From the NCBI GenBank assembly GCA_002633005.1, contig NMRA01000174.1:332030-394029 (forward strand): a stretch of DNA of 62,000 nucleotides, given 5' to 3'. The notes beneath the pieces are model-generated. The model made no database searches, was not told the origin of the DNA, and saw only the letters and a program-made list of their open reading frames with translations. Below are positions 1 to 12,910 of this stretch, piece by piece. Origin of the DNA: Phoronis australis (lineage: Eukaryota; Phoronida; Phoronidae). A program made the translations under genes and the position numbers. Numbering within the stretch: position 1 is the stretch's first letter; every line of letters starts with the position of its first letter.

Positions 1-540
1 TTTTTTGCAAATCTGGCTTGTTTGAGGGCTACCTGAAATCGCGGCCAATTTCTCAGTTGCTACACAGCAATGCACAACTGCAACAGGGGGCCACCATCTT
101 GAAGAAGAGTGCAGCTACAGCCGAGAAACTGGCCTTTTTTCATTCCCAGCATGTTCACAAATACAACAAAAAAACATTCACTTGGCCTACACACAATACC
201 TAATTGAAAAATGCCCCCAAGCCTGGCCTAGCCCTAGATTTTAACATTTTGGGAGTGCAAATTGACCGCGGCCACAACCTAACTATTCCGTGCCACCATA
301 TGTTCATATTGAATTCCCAGAAGAGACGCCATTTTCTGATTAGTGAGCAGAAGTGACTTACACTAGCACCACATGTGAATTGTGACTTCTCAGGTGGTCA
401 ATGTATGTGCATACCTTGTGAGTACGATCACGTATTTTGTCCATTGTTTTGCGGTCCATGTATGGTAGTCTGGTTTGAGTTATGTGTCGATGAATGAACC
501 CTGGCAGTCCACACATTTTGCCTTTGTAAGTTTGTTGTGA

Positions 541-1240
541 AACGTGCTTCCGATGAATCGTACATGAGCCTCTGTTAGGCACTCGCTAACAGGCAATTGC
601 CTGTTAGCAATTGCCTGTTAGCTGAATGGTTAGCACACTCGCTGGTTAAATCGGGGTCGCTGGTTCAATTCCCAAGGTTGGGTAATCTCGGCTATTATGA
701 CAATTTCTAACAGGTATCAGCTGGGGCTGATAAATTGGCTAGGGCACCTCTGGTCGCATATTGTATCTAATGTTTAGACATGCTTCCGCTGAATCATATG
801 AGCCTCTGTTAACCACTCGCTAATGGGCAATTGCCTGTTATTCAAAAGGTTAGAACCCTTGCCTGTTTTATCGGGGTGGCTGGTTCAAAGATTCGCTTGT
901 CGGGTAATCTCTGCAGTTACTACAATTGGCGTAGTCTACAAACGGATGATATACAACCGATGAAGCACTGCCAAAGTAAGATCCTCAGATGGCGTGCATG
1001 GTGTAAAATGATGGTAAAAATTCCAGGAGTCGAGGTGCTATATGAGAGGCAACTTTGTGTTCACCTGTGTGTTGGTGTGGGGGAGAATGTTGTAGACATA
1101 ATTCTTCCAGTGAATCGTTTGCACCTCTTTTAGCCACTCGTTAAGGGGCAATTGCCTGTTAGCCAAATGGTTAACACGCCAATTTTATCGAGGTGGCTGG
1201 TTAGATTCCCGGGTCAGGTGGTATCGGCAATTGCAACACT
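541..1240 (+). repeat. Three neighbouring copies of a tRNA-like repeat
   Basis: Three related segments lie in the same orientation at about 541-720, 781-925 and 1105-1240. Each starts near a variant of CTTCCGATGAATCG, continues through a CCTCTGTTAG-like stretch, has the palindrome GGCAATTGCC, and then a tRNA-like part. Copy 1 has an A-box-like TTAGCTGAATGGTTAGC and a B-box GGTTCAATTCC. Copies 2 and 3 are decayed at the B-box. The order suggests a tRNA-derived SINE or a tandem family built on one. The copies are too diverged for functional tRNA genes and no plausible anticodon arm is seen. No coding exon was recognised between these repeats and position 2654. Confidence 0.6.
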
Positions 1241-2654
1241 AATTTATGGAACCAGTTTCATTCATTGAACAGGAGCCGAGTGTAGGGAGGCCATCTATCA
1301 GTCATTGTCTTCAAATCTTACTAACTCGTATTGGAGAAGTTTAGTAGTATGAACTGCAATTACTGTCTGCCCGAGTCTGAATTGTGTTCTATTCCCCGAG
1401 CAGGCCTTCATCTAGAGCGACACTCTGACTCAATTTTAGACACCCTAACTATGAATCTCTGTTAAGCATTTGGATGCCCAAGGAAAGTAAGCATTTGTGT
1501 TTCCAAGCTCCATAACAGTACATCTTGGATTCCATTGGCCTGTATAGAATAAAAAAGTTTAAGATATATGATGTAAACTTGTCTAAATGATTGTGCTTAC
1601 CGTGCAATGTAGCACATTAGCCCTGTAGTAATGGACATGGATTAGTTTGCGTTTGTGCTACTGCTACTGGTAGCAGTGCCAGGGTTTTCTTTATTCTGTA
1701 TGTATAAATATGTGTACTCACTCAAAATCATAACTATTAGGCTGGTGATGTCATACAGTCCTTACCAATTTAGGGCACAATGTGGCGGGTAAGTAATTTT
1801 TTATTTTTTCGCATTAGAAACTTGGCCCATTTTGCGGCACCTTGACCTTGTCATTACATTTTTACAAAAACCACTAGCGGCAGTGTCACCAACACTTAGT
1901 ATTATGAAGTCTGATTGAAGCTCCTTTTGTGTGGAGCAGAACAATTATCACATCAGCTATGTCTTCATGGTATTAGAATACTGAGTGGGTGAAATAAATT
2001 AATATGTCCTGCACTTAAACCTTTCGAAATTAATATTTTGGCAGAACAAACAAACTCGAGAATATAATATTGACTTCTCGCAAGCTTTCCTGATATTTGA
2101 TTTTGTCATTGGCTACTTCCGCCATCTTCATATCTGCAATTTTAAGGTTGACCAACCCCTGTTGATTCCGAAGCATTTTCCCAGAGTCGACGGTTTCAAG
2201 GTTCTTCTTGGTAATGGACATAAAGTCTTATCAAGGCCAATTCAATTTTTGTTTATTAGCCAGCTAAACAGGATGGAATGTAGCTTTTAGTATCATTTCA
2301 TGTCAGATAGTGTGCTGATAAACTGTTGTCATTCACAACATTGTTAGGAGCCTTTTGATAATGAAAAAGTATCTATTGGCAATTAATTTTGTCAGAAATT
2401 TGTGAAATTTTACAGTAAGGTAGATACAGTGTAATTTTCTATTCCAAAGTATGTGCAATACATACTGCCAGCTGTCCTTGAACCTCAGATACAAACTGCA
2501 TTCTGTGATGTTATTTAAAGATATCTCGAAAGCAATAGTCACCTGTGACCCTAAGTCAGTGTGAGAAAAAACATTCTAGCTTTAATTTCCGTCTCCCATA
2601 TTTAAAGGAGTTCCCAAATCGATGAAGTTTTACCGTTTTTGATGAATATTTCAG

Positions 2655-5600
2655 GAAGATGAAGAACCTTTAGAAGAAGATGAGTTGCCAGAATACAAGA
2701 GAAAACCTCCCAAAATTGACATGTCCAAGATAAACACCAAGGACCCACAGGAGATGCTGAAAATGAGCAAGAAAGGACGATCCCTCATGATGTTTGCTTC
2801 TGTAGCAGGTAAATCATTTGGAAGATTTCAAATGTGATTATAGGGAAATCATAATTAAAAGTTGCCATTTGAACATTTGAATTAAATGTGATAAAGGTCT
2901 GAAAATGGAGATGTTAGGGCTTAACTTCTGAGCGAGAAAGTCGCCCTGGTCACCCATGACCATTGATTTTGAAGTACACAGACTCGAAGTTCAAAGGATT
3001 TCCTGTTACCGTAAGGCTAGTTCACGACGCAAACGTTAAATTGGCGCTCTCTAACGGACATTTATCCGCGTACATAAGTAGGCAGTTTTAAATGGGAGAA
3101 AATGTACATCGAAAAAATACCCCCCAAGATTCCAGGACTAAGAGCAAACTCTCTCCATTTGTTCATGCTTTTCAGACTTTTGCAACATGAACGATTGATA
3201 ATGTTACTTTAATAAAAAATTTGCTACGAGGCATTGTATGCAATGACCGAATGACATGTTGGTGTGCGAAAATAATGCATTGCAAATTTCATAAGGAAAA
3301 ATGCTGTGTCTTGTGTTTTTTTTTTTGTCTAATGTTGGTTATAACTAATTTTGAATGAAATAAAAGGCCTTGGAATTCTTCAAGTTTGTGTGCAGTAGCA
3401 TTATTTACTGCTTTGGTGCTGATTACATGTACTAGATATGGAATTATTTGTACAGCCTGTGCAGTTAAAGATTCTATGTCTCATTAAAACCGTGAATATT
3501 TAAATTTGTATTAAGCACCATCTAGTGACTTCCTGTGGAACTGTGTGTACAAGTGTAATCGGGAAAAGAAACAATTTGTAAACTGCAGTTTTAAAGAAAA
3601 CGCTACAATTGATACACATAAAGACCTTAGTAATTCCAAATATTACGCAATTGTTATTTGATAGTGTAATAAATAAATAATAAAAACTGTGCCTTGTTTC
3701 ATTAGTGTAGCGATGAAATATTAACGTACTCATTTACATAAAAATAGTTTCTCAAAAGAAGACTTTTACGAGTTTGTAATGGTAACTGGTTCTCAGATGG
3801 TTCCCGGCACACTGGAGGACCCGGGGTTGTTTGTAAATTAGTACTTTGCATATTCACAATTTAAGGTTGCCTGTATCTTATCTGGCATGACTGCCAAGGT
3901 CAATCATTGCATAGATTTATGTCAAAGATGTATTTGCTCAAAATAGCTTGAGAGTTCAAAGAATAATGGCTTATATTAATGTAATGCTAGTTGAAGCAGC
4001 TATAACCCGTCCCTCTATTACAAAAACTAAATTTTGATCTTGACTTCTTACTCTTATGAAATTGGTCTCAAATTGTTTATTAGTCAAGATGGAAGTGGTT
4101 TTTGGACTCTGGAATGAACCAACAGTTCATTAGTTCTTGAGACCAGGCTAAACACTCAAGTAATTTTGTCATGACTGGTTCCTTTATGCGTGTCAAACAA
4201 TAACTTATTATAATAAATGAAATTTTTTTCATAGCCAAAAACCATTTCTCACTTGAGAAAAGAATAAGTTGATATCATTTATAATGGTTTGTTGTCTGAA
4301 TCAAAAGTTAGCATGTCTATAATAGCTTAAAGGGGATAGTTGCTTGCTCCTAGGGTACGCGAAATATTCTTCAATTTGGGACACAGATAATTCCTAAATT
4401 GCTGTATTTCTATTTTTCATAGACCTGCCACATTGTTGCATGTGCTTAAGATATTACCAAGTGTTGTTTGGTAATAGCTATGCCACGCAAACCACTCACA
4501 ATGCATAGTAAATTTTCCTGAAAAGTTATTTTTGTTGACAATACAAAATTTCACTTGTCCGCCATAGTGTGTACAAAACTGAACAAATTTTATAGTATGC
4601 TAGCAGGAACTAGACATTAATGTTACTTCAATATATCCTGTGCTAACCATCCAGCAGTTGAGGCCATAGATAATTTTAAAGTTGAAAGCAAAAAATTCTG
4701 CAAGTGGATGGTCTTTGCACGTATGATGACGTCGCGAGGTCACGTAATCCGCATCATACTGTGTTGTTCCCGAGCTCCAGGTAACGGTATTTGCTGGACA
4801 CATGTCGGTGATTTGCGGCTGATTATTTTCACCACATAATTTGTTATTAAAAACATTTAGCAATCTACATCCCTCTCAGTATTCACATTCTTACTATATG
4901 TTGTATTTTTAACTTATTTGGCTCAGTACCAACAAGTAGGTGATTGGCATTCAAATTCCACTTTAATTTGTTGTCACTCCAGGTAATCCCACTGAGAAAG
5001 AGACTGAGAAGATCACTGCTCTTTGGCATTCTAGTCTGTTTAACGCCAACATTGAAACAACAAGGTAATCTCACAGCTCAGACAAGGGTAACAGCTGGCA
5101 TGATAGTTTGATTGTTGAGTTTTACACATTTAAAGACCTTGGTCTACCGATTTATCTGTATCTGAGATGTGATTTGTGAGTTTTACTCAACTAAAAGGCC
5201 TATTTTATCAATATATCTACATTTGAGATGACAGTCCAAAATCTAACACAAGAAGTGCTTTATAGTGTTGTTTATCTAAAAGTGGGTGTTGTATTTGTTA
5301 CCATTGCAGACATGTGGTTGGAAGTAACCGAGTCCTGTTTTATCTCAAAGATGGCGCACAGGCATGGGACATCAAGGATTTCTTAGTTAAGCAGGAAAAT
5401 TGTGACCACGTGACCATTGATGGGCAGACCTATCCAGGAAAGGGTTCAAAAGTATATTTTGATGTTGGAGAAAGTTTATTAATCAGTCACTTGCCGCCAT
5501 CTGCATGGTTGGTAACTCAGTTTTCTGTTTCGTGAGCAGGTGAATCTCCTAACCCCTGTACGGGGAGGGTACTCAGTTGACTCGAGCTGTGCAGGATCGA

Positions 5601-6495
5601 ATCCACAAGCTTTCGGTTGGGAGCGCACCACATTCCACTGAGCCGTATAATGTATTTTGCACTTACATTGAATTTGCTGTGTAAAAACCATATATTTGTT
5701 GAGCTTTTTTGTACAGTTTCTTTAAATGCTGCATAAAAAACTAAGGTGAACATGAAGATTATGTGTAACATCGAATTAAATTGTTTGTACTTCGGAAAAC
5801 ATTGCCATTTTGAGACCCTATTTTATTTTCTCATAAGTCTCACCCTGTGGTTTTCTAATTGACGTCAAAGGAATTGGATATGGATTATGGCTTGTAAAAA
5901 TAGTGCAGGTGATCTGATATACTTTGCATCAGACGTGTTCGGACAAGCTAATTACACCAAACACCTGAAACCATTTTCATTTATTAGTATACAGTAGACA
6001 TGTAGCACATATAAACATGTATACATTCAAATTAAGACCTAGCTGAGAAACTAGATACCTGACTCAAGGGTGTAGCAGTCCGGTGGTCTTGTGAACAGGA
6101 GTGGACTCTCAACCCGCTAGGCCTTACTCTCCTCTTTGTGGCTAGTAACCTAGTGTTTGTATTTTTAGACACAAACGCTCCATAAATCTTCTCGAGTGAC
6201 GGTGATTTTATTTTGGCATATTTTTTTTAAATCCATCCAATTGTTTAAAAACATTTCAATTCTTACTCTGCTGCCTTGTAAAAAGACCCTTATAGTTTCA
6301 TTTAGTGTGTTATAATGTTGTCTGCTTGCCAAACTTTGACCAGGTTGTTTTGATAAATTTGTGAAATCATTGCTTCAGGATCCTAATGCCAAACCATACC
6401 CTGCTGGATCGAAATCTGATAAGCCAAAGAAAGAAAAAGAACAGAAGAAATCTAAGAAATCATCAAAAAAGTCCAAGAAGAAAGAGGAGTTATGA
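2655..6495 (+). CDS. mesd: MESD, LRP chaperone (5' exon not in view)
   Basis: This is the ER chaperone that folds LDLR-family receptors, above all the Wnt co-receptors LRP5/6. Four exons are supported: 2655-2808, 4983-5064, 5310-5451 and 6379-6495. The phases agree (0/1, 1/2, 2/0, 0/stop) and give 164 residues. Family hallmarks are LPEYKRKPPKIDMSKI, KKGRSLMMFASVAGNPTEKE, SLFNAN, then VGSNRVLFYLKDGAQAWDIK and GQTYPGKG. The last exon gives a lysine-rich tail ending KKKEEL, a KDEL-like ER-retrieval signal. Human MESD has 234 residues, so about 70 N-terminal residues including the signal peptide are missing. They may lie left of the window or in an unrecognised exon before 2655. The third donor (AAA|GTATAT) is weak but keeps the frame. 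Confidence 0.93.
5520..5665 (-). repeat. tRNA-derived SINE-like copy in MESD intron
   Basis: Read on the minus strand, the segment has an A-box-like GGCTCAGTGGAATGTGG and, about 35 bases later, a B-box-like GGATTCGATCC. This is the layout of a tRNA-derived SINE head. It lies in the last MESD intron. A functional tRNA is unlikely because no convincing acceptor stem is seen. Confidence 0.5.
6031..6140 (-). repeat. tRNA-derived SINE copy, decayed
   Basis: This segment shares the blocks ACCTAGCTGA, CTCAAGGG and TAGCAGT in the same order with the segment at 24097-24220, so the two belong to one family. On the minus strand an A-box-like GGCCTAGCGGGTTGAGAG remains, but the B-box is lost. It sits just upstream of the last MESD exon. 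Confidence 0.5.
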
Positions 6496-8649
6496 GATGC
6501 GTGATTGTTAAGTTTGCTGTCTGGAATTTGAATTTGTTACTTTAAAGTTGTTTTATATTTGTTTTTATTGAAGTTCTGCATGCTCTCATTTCTGATGTAC
6601 TTATTAAACGACACGGTTGAAGTTCCCCTGGTGGCACTAGAGAAGCAATGGTCAAGTTCGTAAATGCATGCATTCAGGCAATGAAGGTGGACTCTTTCAT
6701 CGGATGTGAGTGAACACATTTCTGTTAATTCTCAAGATATTCAAATAACATGAAGGTAAAATTTTCTTCGTTAGCGCCACCTATTGAACATCAGTTCTCC
6801 TATTGTACATCTCATATTTTTCAACGAATTGTGACCTTTATTTTCTACCATGCTGATCTTAGTTTTGTTCACTGACCCTGTTATTGAGAAGAGTCAGTGT
6901 GTTAATGATAATGTTAATGTTATTGTACAAAGTTAACCTTCAGAGTTTGCAGCCTTTGTATAAATTACATATAAAGGGATTGTGGTGTTAATTCACTTCA
7001 TTTCAACAGTATTGTGCGTAATTAATGAGACTTGACTCGTTTCTGTTTGGTTAATATTCCATTGTCATTTTGCGGTAACTTCTCTACTCCTAGAGCACAC
7101 ATATCTAATCACACTTTCAGAATCATTTTTGCTCTCCTTCATATGTAGTTTAAGTTGCTGGATTGGACTTTGGCGTGTGAGACGGCTAAAACTCAATGTA
7201 AACCTGATTTTTTTGTATTTTATACATCAAATCGAATCATGAACTTCGAAATTTGTACAAAATATCCACAAAACCGCACGTCCTTGCATTCTCTGAAAGT
7301 AGTCACGAAAAATTTGATTGGGGTCACTGAAAAAGTCTGATCTTTGATTTTTGTTAGAGAATGGAAGTACATGGTCTTCGGAGATTGTTGTTCTCGGTTA
7401 AAAAATCGTGATTTGTTTAGATGTGTTAAATACAAATTAGTTGATTGAATTTTATATTGAAGCCAATGATCTTTGTATACTTAAACTTAATGTTGGTCAT
7501 TAATGACTTCCCTCTCATTTAGTTTTGTTTTTTTACTTGAAACCTACCATAAATCTGCATTCTGTTGAAAAACTTAACTTTTGATTTAAACCACATAGCG
7601 TTAACAACTAGCCTCAACTTCCTTGCTCAGATTGACAGGCCTACTGATTTTTGGCTTGGGAAGAACTTTTAACTTTGTTGGTTCTTGAGACCACACTAAA
7701 CTTACGTTATGTAAGTTTTTGGACTGAAGACTGGTTCATAGCACATTTAAGTTTACAAATTATTTGCTAGGGATAGTTTTTTGTCTTTATTTTCCACTTC
7801 ACCGTTCAACAACGTATTCCATTTGTTTCTGTTACACATGACTGTTTTTTTTTTGGGACAAAGACATTGTTTGGTATTTTGTGCCATATTTTATAATGTA
7901 AGTCCGATATTGTATTTCTGAAAAGCACAGTGTCAAAATTGTTTTCATAAGCAAAAACGCCCTTCTCTCTGGTTGTTCCTTTGTTCCTCTTTTGTCTCAC
8001 TGGATGTAGTGCCCTCTTTTGAAGAGATCGATCAGAATTAATGAATATTAACTGGTTCGTTAAATAGCAAGAGGCTTTTACAACTAAAAACCATATATTG
8101 TCTTAAAATTCTTGATGCCTGTTTTTGAAGCAATGTGGTATTAATGTTTTAAAGGTTGGGCAGGTTCAGTCTGTATAAAGCAATATGTCAGAAATGCCCA
8201 AGTTGTTTTGATATTGATATTATTAGTTGATGTTGAATGGTGTACTTGTTGAAAACTCATGAAGTTGTAATCTCAGACTTTGACACTGGCAAGATCAAGC
8301 CTGTAGCCAGGGGAGATGTGAATGATGTGACCTGCCCTCTGTAGTTTTTGTCGTGAAATATACACAACCTTGTCTCTGTGTGAAATGTCCCATCTTAAGA
8401 CAAGGCCTGTGTTAAGGGTGAGAATTGGCGATGACCCTCTCCATCTTCAACAGTTGAGTGCAGGCTTGTTTGTGTGTGTTTAATAAATATGTTTCCAACA
8501 TTATTTAGTATATAAAATACCAGTAAGTGTAAATCAATGCTTTTTCTCAGTGCTTATTTTACAAGTAAAGGATAGCTCTCACTGTTGCATTTTTTATGAT
8601 TGCTGTTAACACAGTAAAAGAAGTTGCAATCTCGAAACATCTAACATCT
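6496..8649 (+). other. MESD downstream region, possible long 3' UTR
   Basis: This AT-rich stretch follows the MESD stop codon and has no convincing coding exon. An AATAAA is present at 8482-8487, in a T-rich setting, and could end a transcript with a 3' UTR of about 2 kb. No stronger poly(A) signal was seen closer to the stop. Transcript data are absent, so the UTR call is an inference. Confidence 0.3.
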
Positions 8650-8898
8650 CATGCGTGCACCCAGGGGGAGGGGGAGGGGGGCTCGAATGAGCCCCCATTT
8701 TGCGAAGTGGGCAAAAAGGTCCACCCCTCAGAAACAAAAAGTCCGGGAAAATGGGACAGAAGTCCACTAAATAAGCGCAAACGCGCAGTTCACCATTTTT
8801 AGATTTTTTTTTAGTCCGATCGCTCTTTTGTCAGCAAAATGTCCACAACGTCAGGAATTCGAGCCCCCCCCCCATATTGGAGGCTGGGTGCGCGCATG
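8650..8898. mobile_element. Small TIR transposon (MITE) with 5-bp target duplication
   Basis: The ends are inverted repeats: CATGCGTGCACCC at the left, and CATGCGCGCACCC when the right end is read on the minus strand. Each is followed inside by a G-rich run and GGGGGCTCGAAT. The element is flanked by direct repeats CATCT (8645-8649 and 8899-8903), as expected of a target-site duplication. It is 249 bp and has no coding capacity. The superfamily is not assigned. Confidence 0.8.
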
Positions 8899-9109
8899 CA
8901 TCTGTTTACAGTAATGCTGGTGAGGTGTTACAATACAGGTGTTTTCAAATGAATAGTGATAATTTTATGCTGTTGATATCATAAACAAATTTCTATTGTA
9001 TAAAACACTTTGTATGCATTCTTGAGTCTAGCTTCTAAAATAGTTCACCATGTTTGAAGGTATAGAATGTTAAAAAAATAAACAAGAGTAATGCGAAATC
9101 TTGAAATAA

Positions 9110-9880
9110 GCCCATGACTACATCACAAATCCTTCTAGGGGTGTTGATTAGTGTCATAAAGGCCATTGTGGGGAGTATTGCCACATGGAGCCGTCTGCAA
9201 CAAGGCAAGTACGGTCATCTCCGTGTAAGAAACATATTTGCCAAATTCCATGAACATCCAGCAAGTAGCTTTGTAGATTTAGAGCTATACACAAACGAAA
9301 AACTTTGCCACCTGTGAAACGTCGCAGTTGTTGAACTTGTCACAAAATCATTGCCAGCGCGCTCTTCCCAACTGGCTATAGAATATTGAGGCAAAGGCAA
9401 AAACAGATTTGTCATTCGAAAGTGCCTCAGTAGTTCGACCTGTCCAAAAATCAACGCCAGTCGTACTTTTCTCAATTGGAACACATCTGCAATTTCGTAT
9501 GATGTTTCGAACCCTTTGGCGGATAGAACGACGGGCGCCAAAGTGCAGACTAGGTAGAATCCGTATGAAATTAAGGAGTCATCTCCAATGGAAACCTGTT
9601 TGACGAATTGTCTGGAAATCCATTGGTAACTGGGTCGACATATACAAGACATACCGACTTAAAAAACACTAAAATTGTCTCTGTGGGTACAGCGGTTGTC
9701 GAATTCATACGAAAATTCGTTTTTGCCGTCCTGTTGGAACATGTCTGCAAAATGTCATGAAACATCCGTCAAAAGGTTTTGGAGGACGGAGATGACAAAA
9801 TGCGCCCACATGTCAACATGCTTGTGCTCGCGATCATGTGCATTGTGTGCGCAATATCCATAAATGTGACATTTATGGAC
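9110..9880 (+). repeat. Degenerate copies of the 150-bp tandem repeat family
   Basis: Phrases such as CCAAATTCCATGAA, CAATTGGAACACATCTGC, and GCCATTGTGG or GCCACATGG recur at spacings of roughly 150 bases. They resemble the much better preserved array at 59.7-61.8 kb. Short open frames here are by-products of the repeat. No gene was recognised. Confidence 0.4.
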
Positions 9881-11142
9881 AAATGAACAGGTAGCAGGAA
9901 TGGACAAATGAATGTATTGCGGCGATTGAATCAAACCAGCGAGGTGCTTCTCGGTGGATTACCCGCGCATTTGTCTCGGACCCGGAAGAGATAACCATTG
10001 GCAAAGTTTTCCTGATCTGATTTGGTCCGCCAATTCTCATTCTATTTGCCGAAAACTGAGTCCGTAGATTGTCGAACTATCTCAAAATAGGGTATACGGT
10101 AAAATGAAGGGTATTGTATGACACTCTCTCGAATAGCAGGAACGGCACATTGAAATAGTTAGATAAACAGGTGAGTTGTTGGCAGGCTCGCTACATACAC
10201 TGAACGGGTGGGCTTAATTGCAAAGGACACTGGACATAGTAATCTATGCACCGCGGAACTGTAGACTGAATCGGTTGGCGGAGTAAAATTGGTGAAATAT
10301 TAGTGGAGAAGCCTGATCAGTCTGAGGAACAGAAACGAAATTCATTTCTGAGATATCTGATTTTTTTGAAATTCGCCAAATTTGGACATTTTTAACGTCC
10401 TGTATAAACTAATATGGAAACTGAAAGAGCTTCCATTCTATCCAACGCCGTCAACATCATTTTTGAACAAGCAAGGCTGAAAAATGGTTTGCCATAACAC
10501 GAAATCACACGTAATGGAATGTGGAGTGCACAGTTTGAGCCAACTCACGTTGGGGGAGGGGGTGCGGTTTAGGTAGACATCGTTTTAAATAACTAAGTAT
10601 CTTTGCTTGAGTTTCAAAATATTACAGGAACAAAATGTTAGATACTTACTACGCAATAACTTGAGCTGTTTTTCCTGCAACCATAAACACGAGGCACTAT
10701 TACACAGAAACACTGCTAATTTTTTTCACACCGCGACGCAGGCACACACACAAACACAGATGTAGTTACTATTATCAGGAAGAGATAACCTCTCTTCCTG
10801 CTATTATGCACAATTATCAATCTGCTTATCTTTGTATATATGAAGCACTCCTTTTTATTTTTAGTAAGGTGTCAGGTAAATTTATATATTTGTTTATTAA
10901 TCGAAGTTCTTAATTCTTTAATTTCTTATGCCAGTCTTCTAGTCGAATGTCAAATGTATGAATAGTAAATAATTACTGTCCAATTTGTTTCCATTCCTTA
11001 CTTGTTTCATGTTGTATTCTATCGTGTTGTGCAGTGGTCCTTATTGAAACGGCTTTTGCCTTCGGGGACCTGCGGCTTGTCTACATATATCCAGATGTGT
11101 TTTTTGATTACATTTAACTAATTTTTATATAAATTATCTATC
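9881..11142. other. Non-coding interval, no gene seen
   Basis: There is no recognisable exon. Around 10338-10395 the minus strand carries AAAATGTCCAAATTTGG followed by ATCTCAGAAAT, a dispersed repeat also seen near 20278, 22394 and 51840. A short hairpin (CAGGAAGAG...CTCTTCCTG) lies near 10777-10801. Confidence 0.4.
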
Positions 11143-11300
11143 CAGTAGCGGATTTATAGGTGGGCCAGGGGGGCATAGCCCCCTAAAATTCTCCCAGATT
11201 CCATTGGGTAGTTCAGGAGTGCCAATGTCTGACGGGCGAAATCTTGGCTAACAATACTCTGCCCTGGTCCCCCTAACTCAAAACCCTGGATCCGCATCTG
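11143..11300. mobile_element. Short hAT-like MITE
   Basis: The left end CAGTAGCGGATTTATAGG faces the right end, which reads CAGATGCGGATCCAGGG on the minus strand, and both are followed by a GGGGG-containing block. CAG-starting ends are typical of hAT-type elements. The flanks are (CTAT)n-like, so the 8-bp target duplication expected of hAT elements cannot be resolved. The element is 158 bp with no coding capacity. Confidence 0.6.
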
Positions 11301-11519
11301 CTATCTATCTATCTTTGGCAAGACGGATAAAAGGTCATGCCCAAATGTGCATATTTATAGATTTTTCGAAAAATTTGGAGTTCGTCATTTAATAATCGTA
11401 ACAAAATGGAAATATACACTGAGACAAATGCTTCAATAAGTCAACCAAGGCCCAGTATTCATATTCACGACACATATCACAGTCCGTCTATGCGCTAAGA
11501 TTCTAGCGTTGGAGTTACA

Positions 11520-11930
11520 TTTCGCCCTGTTTACTGGCTAAAAAAACAAAAATTGAATTAGATTTTTTACTCTCATAAAATTGGTTTCATAACATTGCTT
11601 ACTGTGTCAGAATTATGTTTCCGCTACCAACAACGAGAATGTATCAGCGGGACTCAAGAAAATGTTAATCAGAGTTTATTGGGGTTCATTAGCCAAGTTA
11701 CACTAAAGTTAATGCAGATCCGAAAATAATGAATATATATTAGGCACTGCCCGTGATTTGAGTTGCCTGGTCGTTCGATAATAATTTAAGATCGGGTGAG
11801 TGGAAATGTTTTTAAACTCCAAAACACTTCGGTTAAGAATTTAGCATTGGCAGCTAAACAGAGGTGCGAAATGCAGTGTTAGCAATTAGCAAATTTCAAG
11901 CTTTGTTTACTCAGAAGGCTAGCATTACAA
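11520..11930. repeat. Dispersed repeat, second copy in Smad intron
   Basis: Blocks in the same order are shared with 57650-57970: TACTCTCATRRAAT, AAGATCGG-TGA, TTTTAACTCC-like, GTTAAGAATT and GACAGCTAAACA-like. A fragment of the same family may lie near 4018-4080. It has no coding capacity and its class is unknown. Confidence 0.45.
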
Positions 11931-12599
11931 CATTGAAATTTGCCAACACAAAACCCGGCACTTGAGTTCTAATTATCCTACCAAATAAATATCCATTATT
12001 GAAAATCGGCGTTTTCAAACAAAAAATAGACCTTCGGGTCAATTTTTCTATTCGCTCTTCTAATACTGTGTCATGTTACCTTAAAATAACGCCGCCTGGA
12101 AACAAACCAGAGTTCTGTGTCATCCACTAATACACACTGAAATCGGACACAGATTTGGTCTCTTCGAAAACTTTATAATAACTCACCTCTCACAAGTCGT
12201 TCCATTTAGTACGCCTATGATTCAGAAACGCTCTGATTAGAAGTTGTTTCAATGAGTTTACTGACAAAACCCTCATGCCAACGGTACCCCCAGGATCGCT
12301 GGTAACAGGGCATGTGAAGTTTCTTCCCGTAAAACCATCTGGAGAAATTTACTGACAATGGTTTGGAATTCACAGATTGTCTTTAATTAAGTGTGCACTT
12401 TAAAAATAAGGTTTAATTTTAATGTATTTGATATTCATACGTTCCTCGTAGCCGGTCAACATTAATTGGAATCGGCCGCCGGGTCTGCAGTCATTTGGGA
12501 CCCTCTCGGAACCCTAGATTAAGTTAGTTCGAAGGATAGCGGTCAGGTTACTTACGTCTGTTACTGGGATATGTTAATGGTATTGTTGAGACCTTTTCT

Positions 12600-12910
12600 A
12601 GTAGTAATCCTGTTGAGAAAAATCGTTCCTGCCTCCTTGTCGGCGCTGGGTTCCCTTCGTCATCCACAGTGACCGTGACAGCCGTGTCTCCGTCGCCCAG
12701 CGAGTTTCTCCGGCCTTCTCCGATCCAATATTAGGGGCGTGTCTAATTTTTGCCGCGGAACCTTCGAAGAAAGGTCAATAGTTGTGATTGGTCAACTACA
12801 GGTGACCTTGTGACGTAATGTCATAGCTTCTGAAACGATATCGTCGTCGAAATTTACTGTAAGTCAGCTGGTGGAAAATATCTCAAATCATCTGCGTCAT
12901 CCTACTACAA
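12600..12910 (+). promoter_or_regulatory. Probable SIN3A promoter and first non-coding exon
   Basis: This is a local GC-richer stretch ahead of the first coding exon. It has an inverted CCAAT box (ATTGG, 12787-12791) and a CRE-like TGACGTAA (12811-12818). Two donor-like sites follow: TTTACT|GTAAGT near 12855 and ATTAAG|GTAAAC at 12916. The start codon lies in an exon preceded by a strong acceptor (14665), so at least one upstream non-coding exon is required, and this is the best place for it. No transcript evidence is available. Confidence 0.4.

Noticed and set aside
1-2654. Search for the MESD signal-peptide exon
   Set aside because: A donor-like CGG|GTAAGT at about 1789 exists, but the sequence before it gives no MESD-like or signal-peptide-like reading.
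9215-9652. 145-codon minus-strand open frame
   Set aside because: It lies in degenerate 150-bp-family repeats, has no recognised domain and no splice or promoter context.
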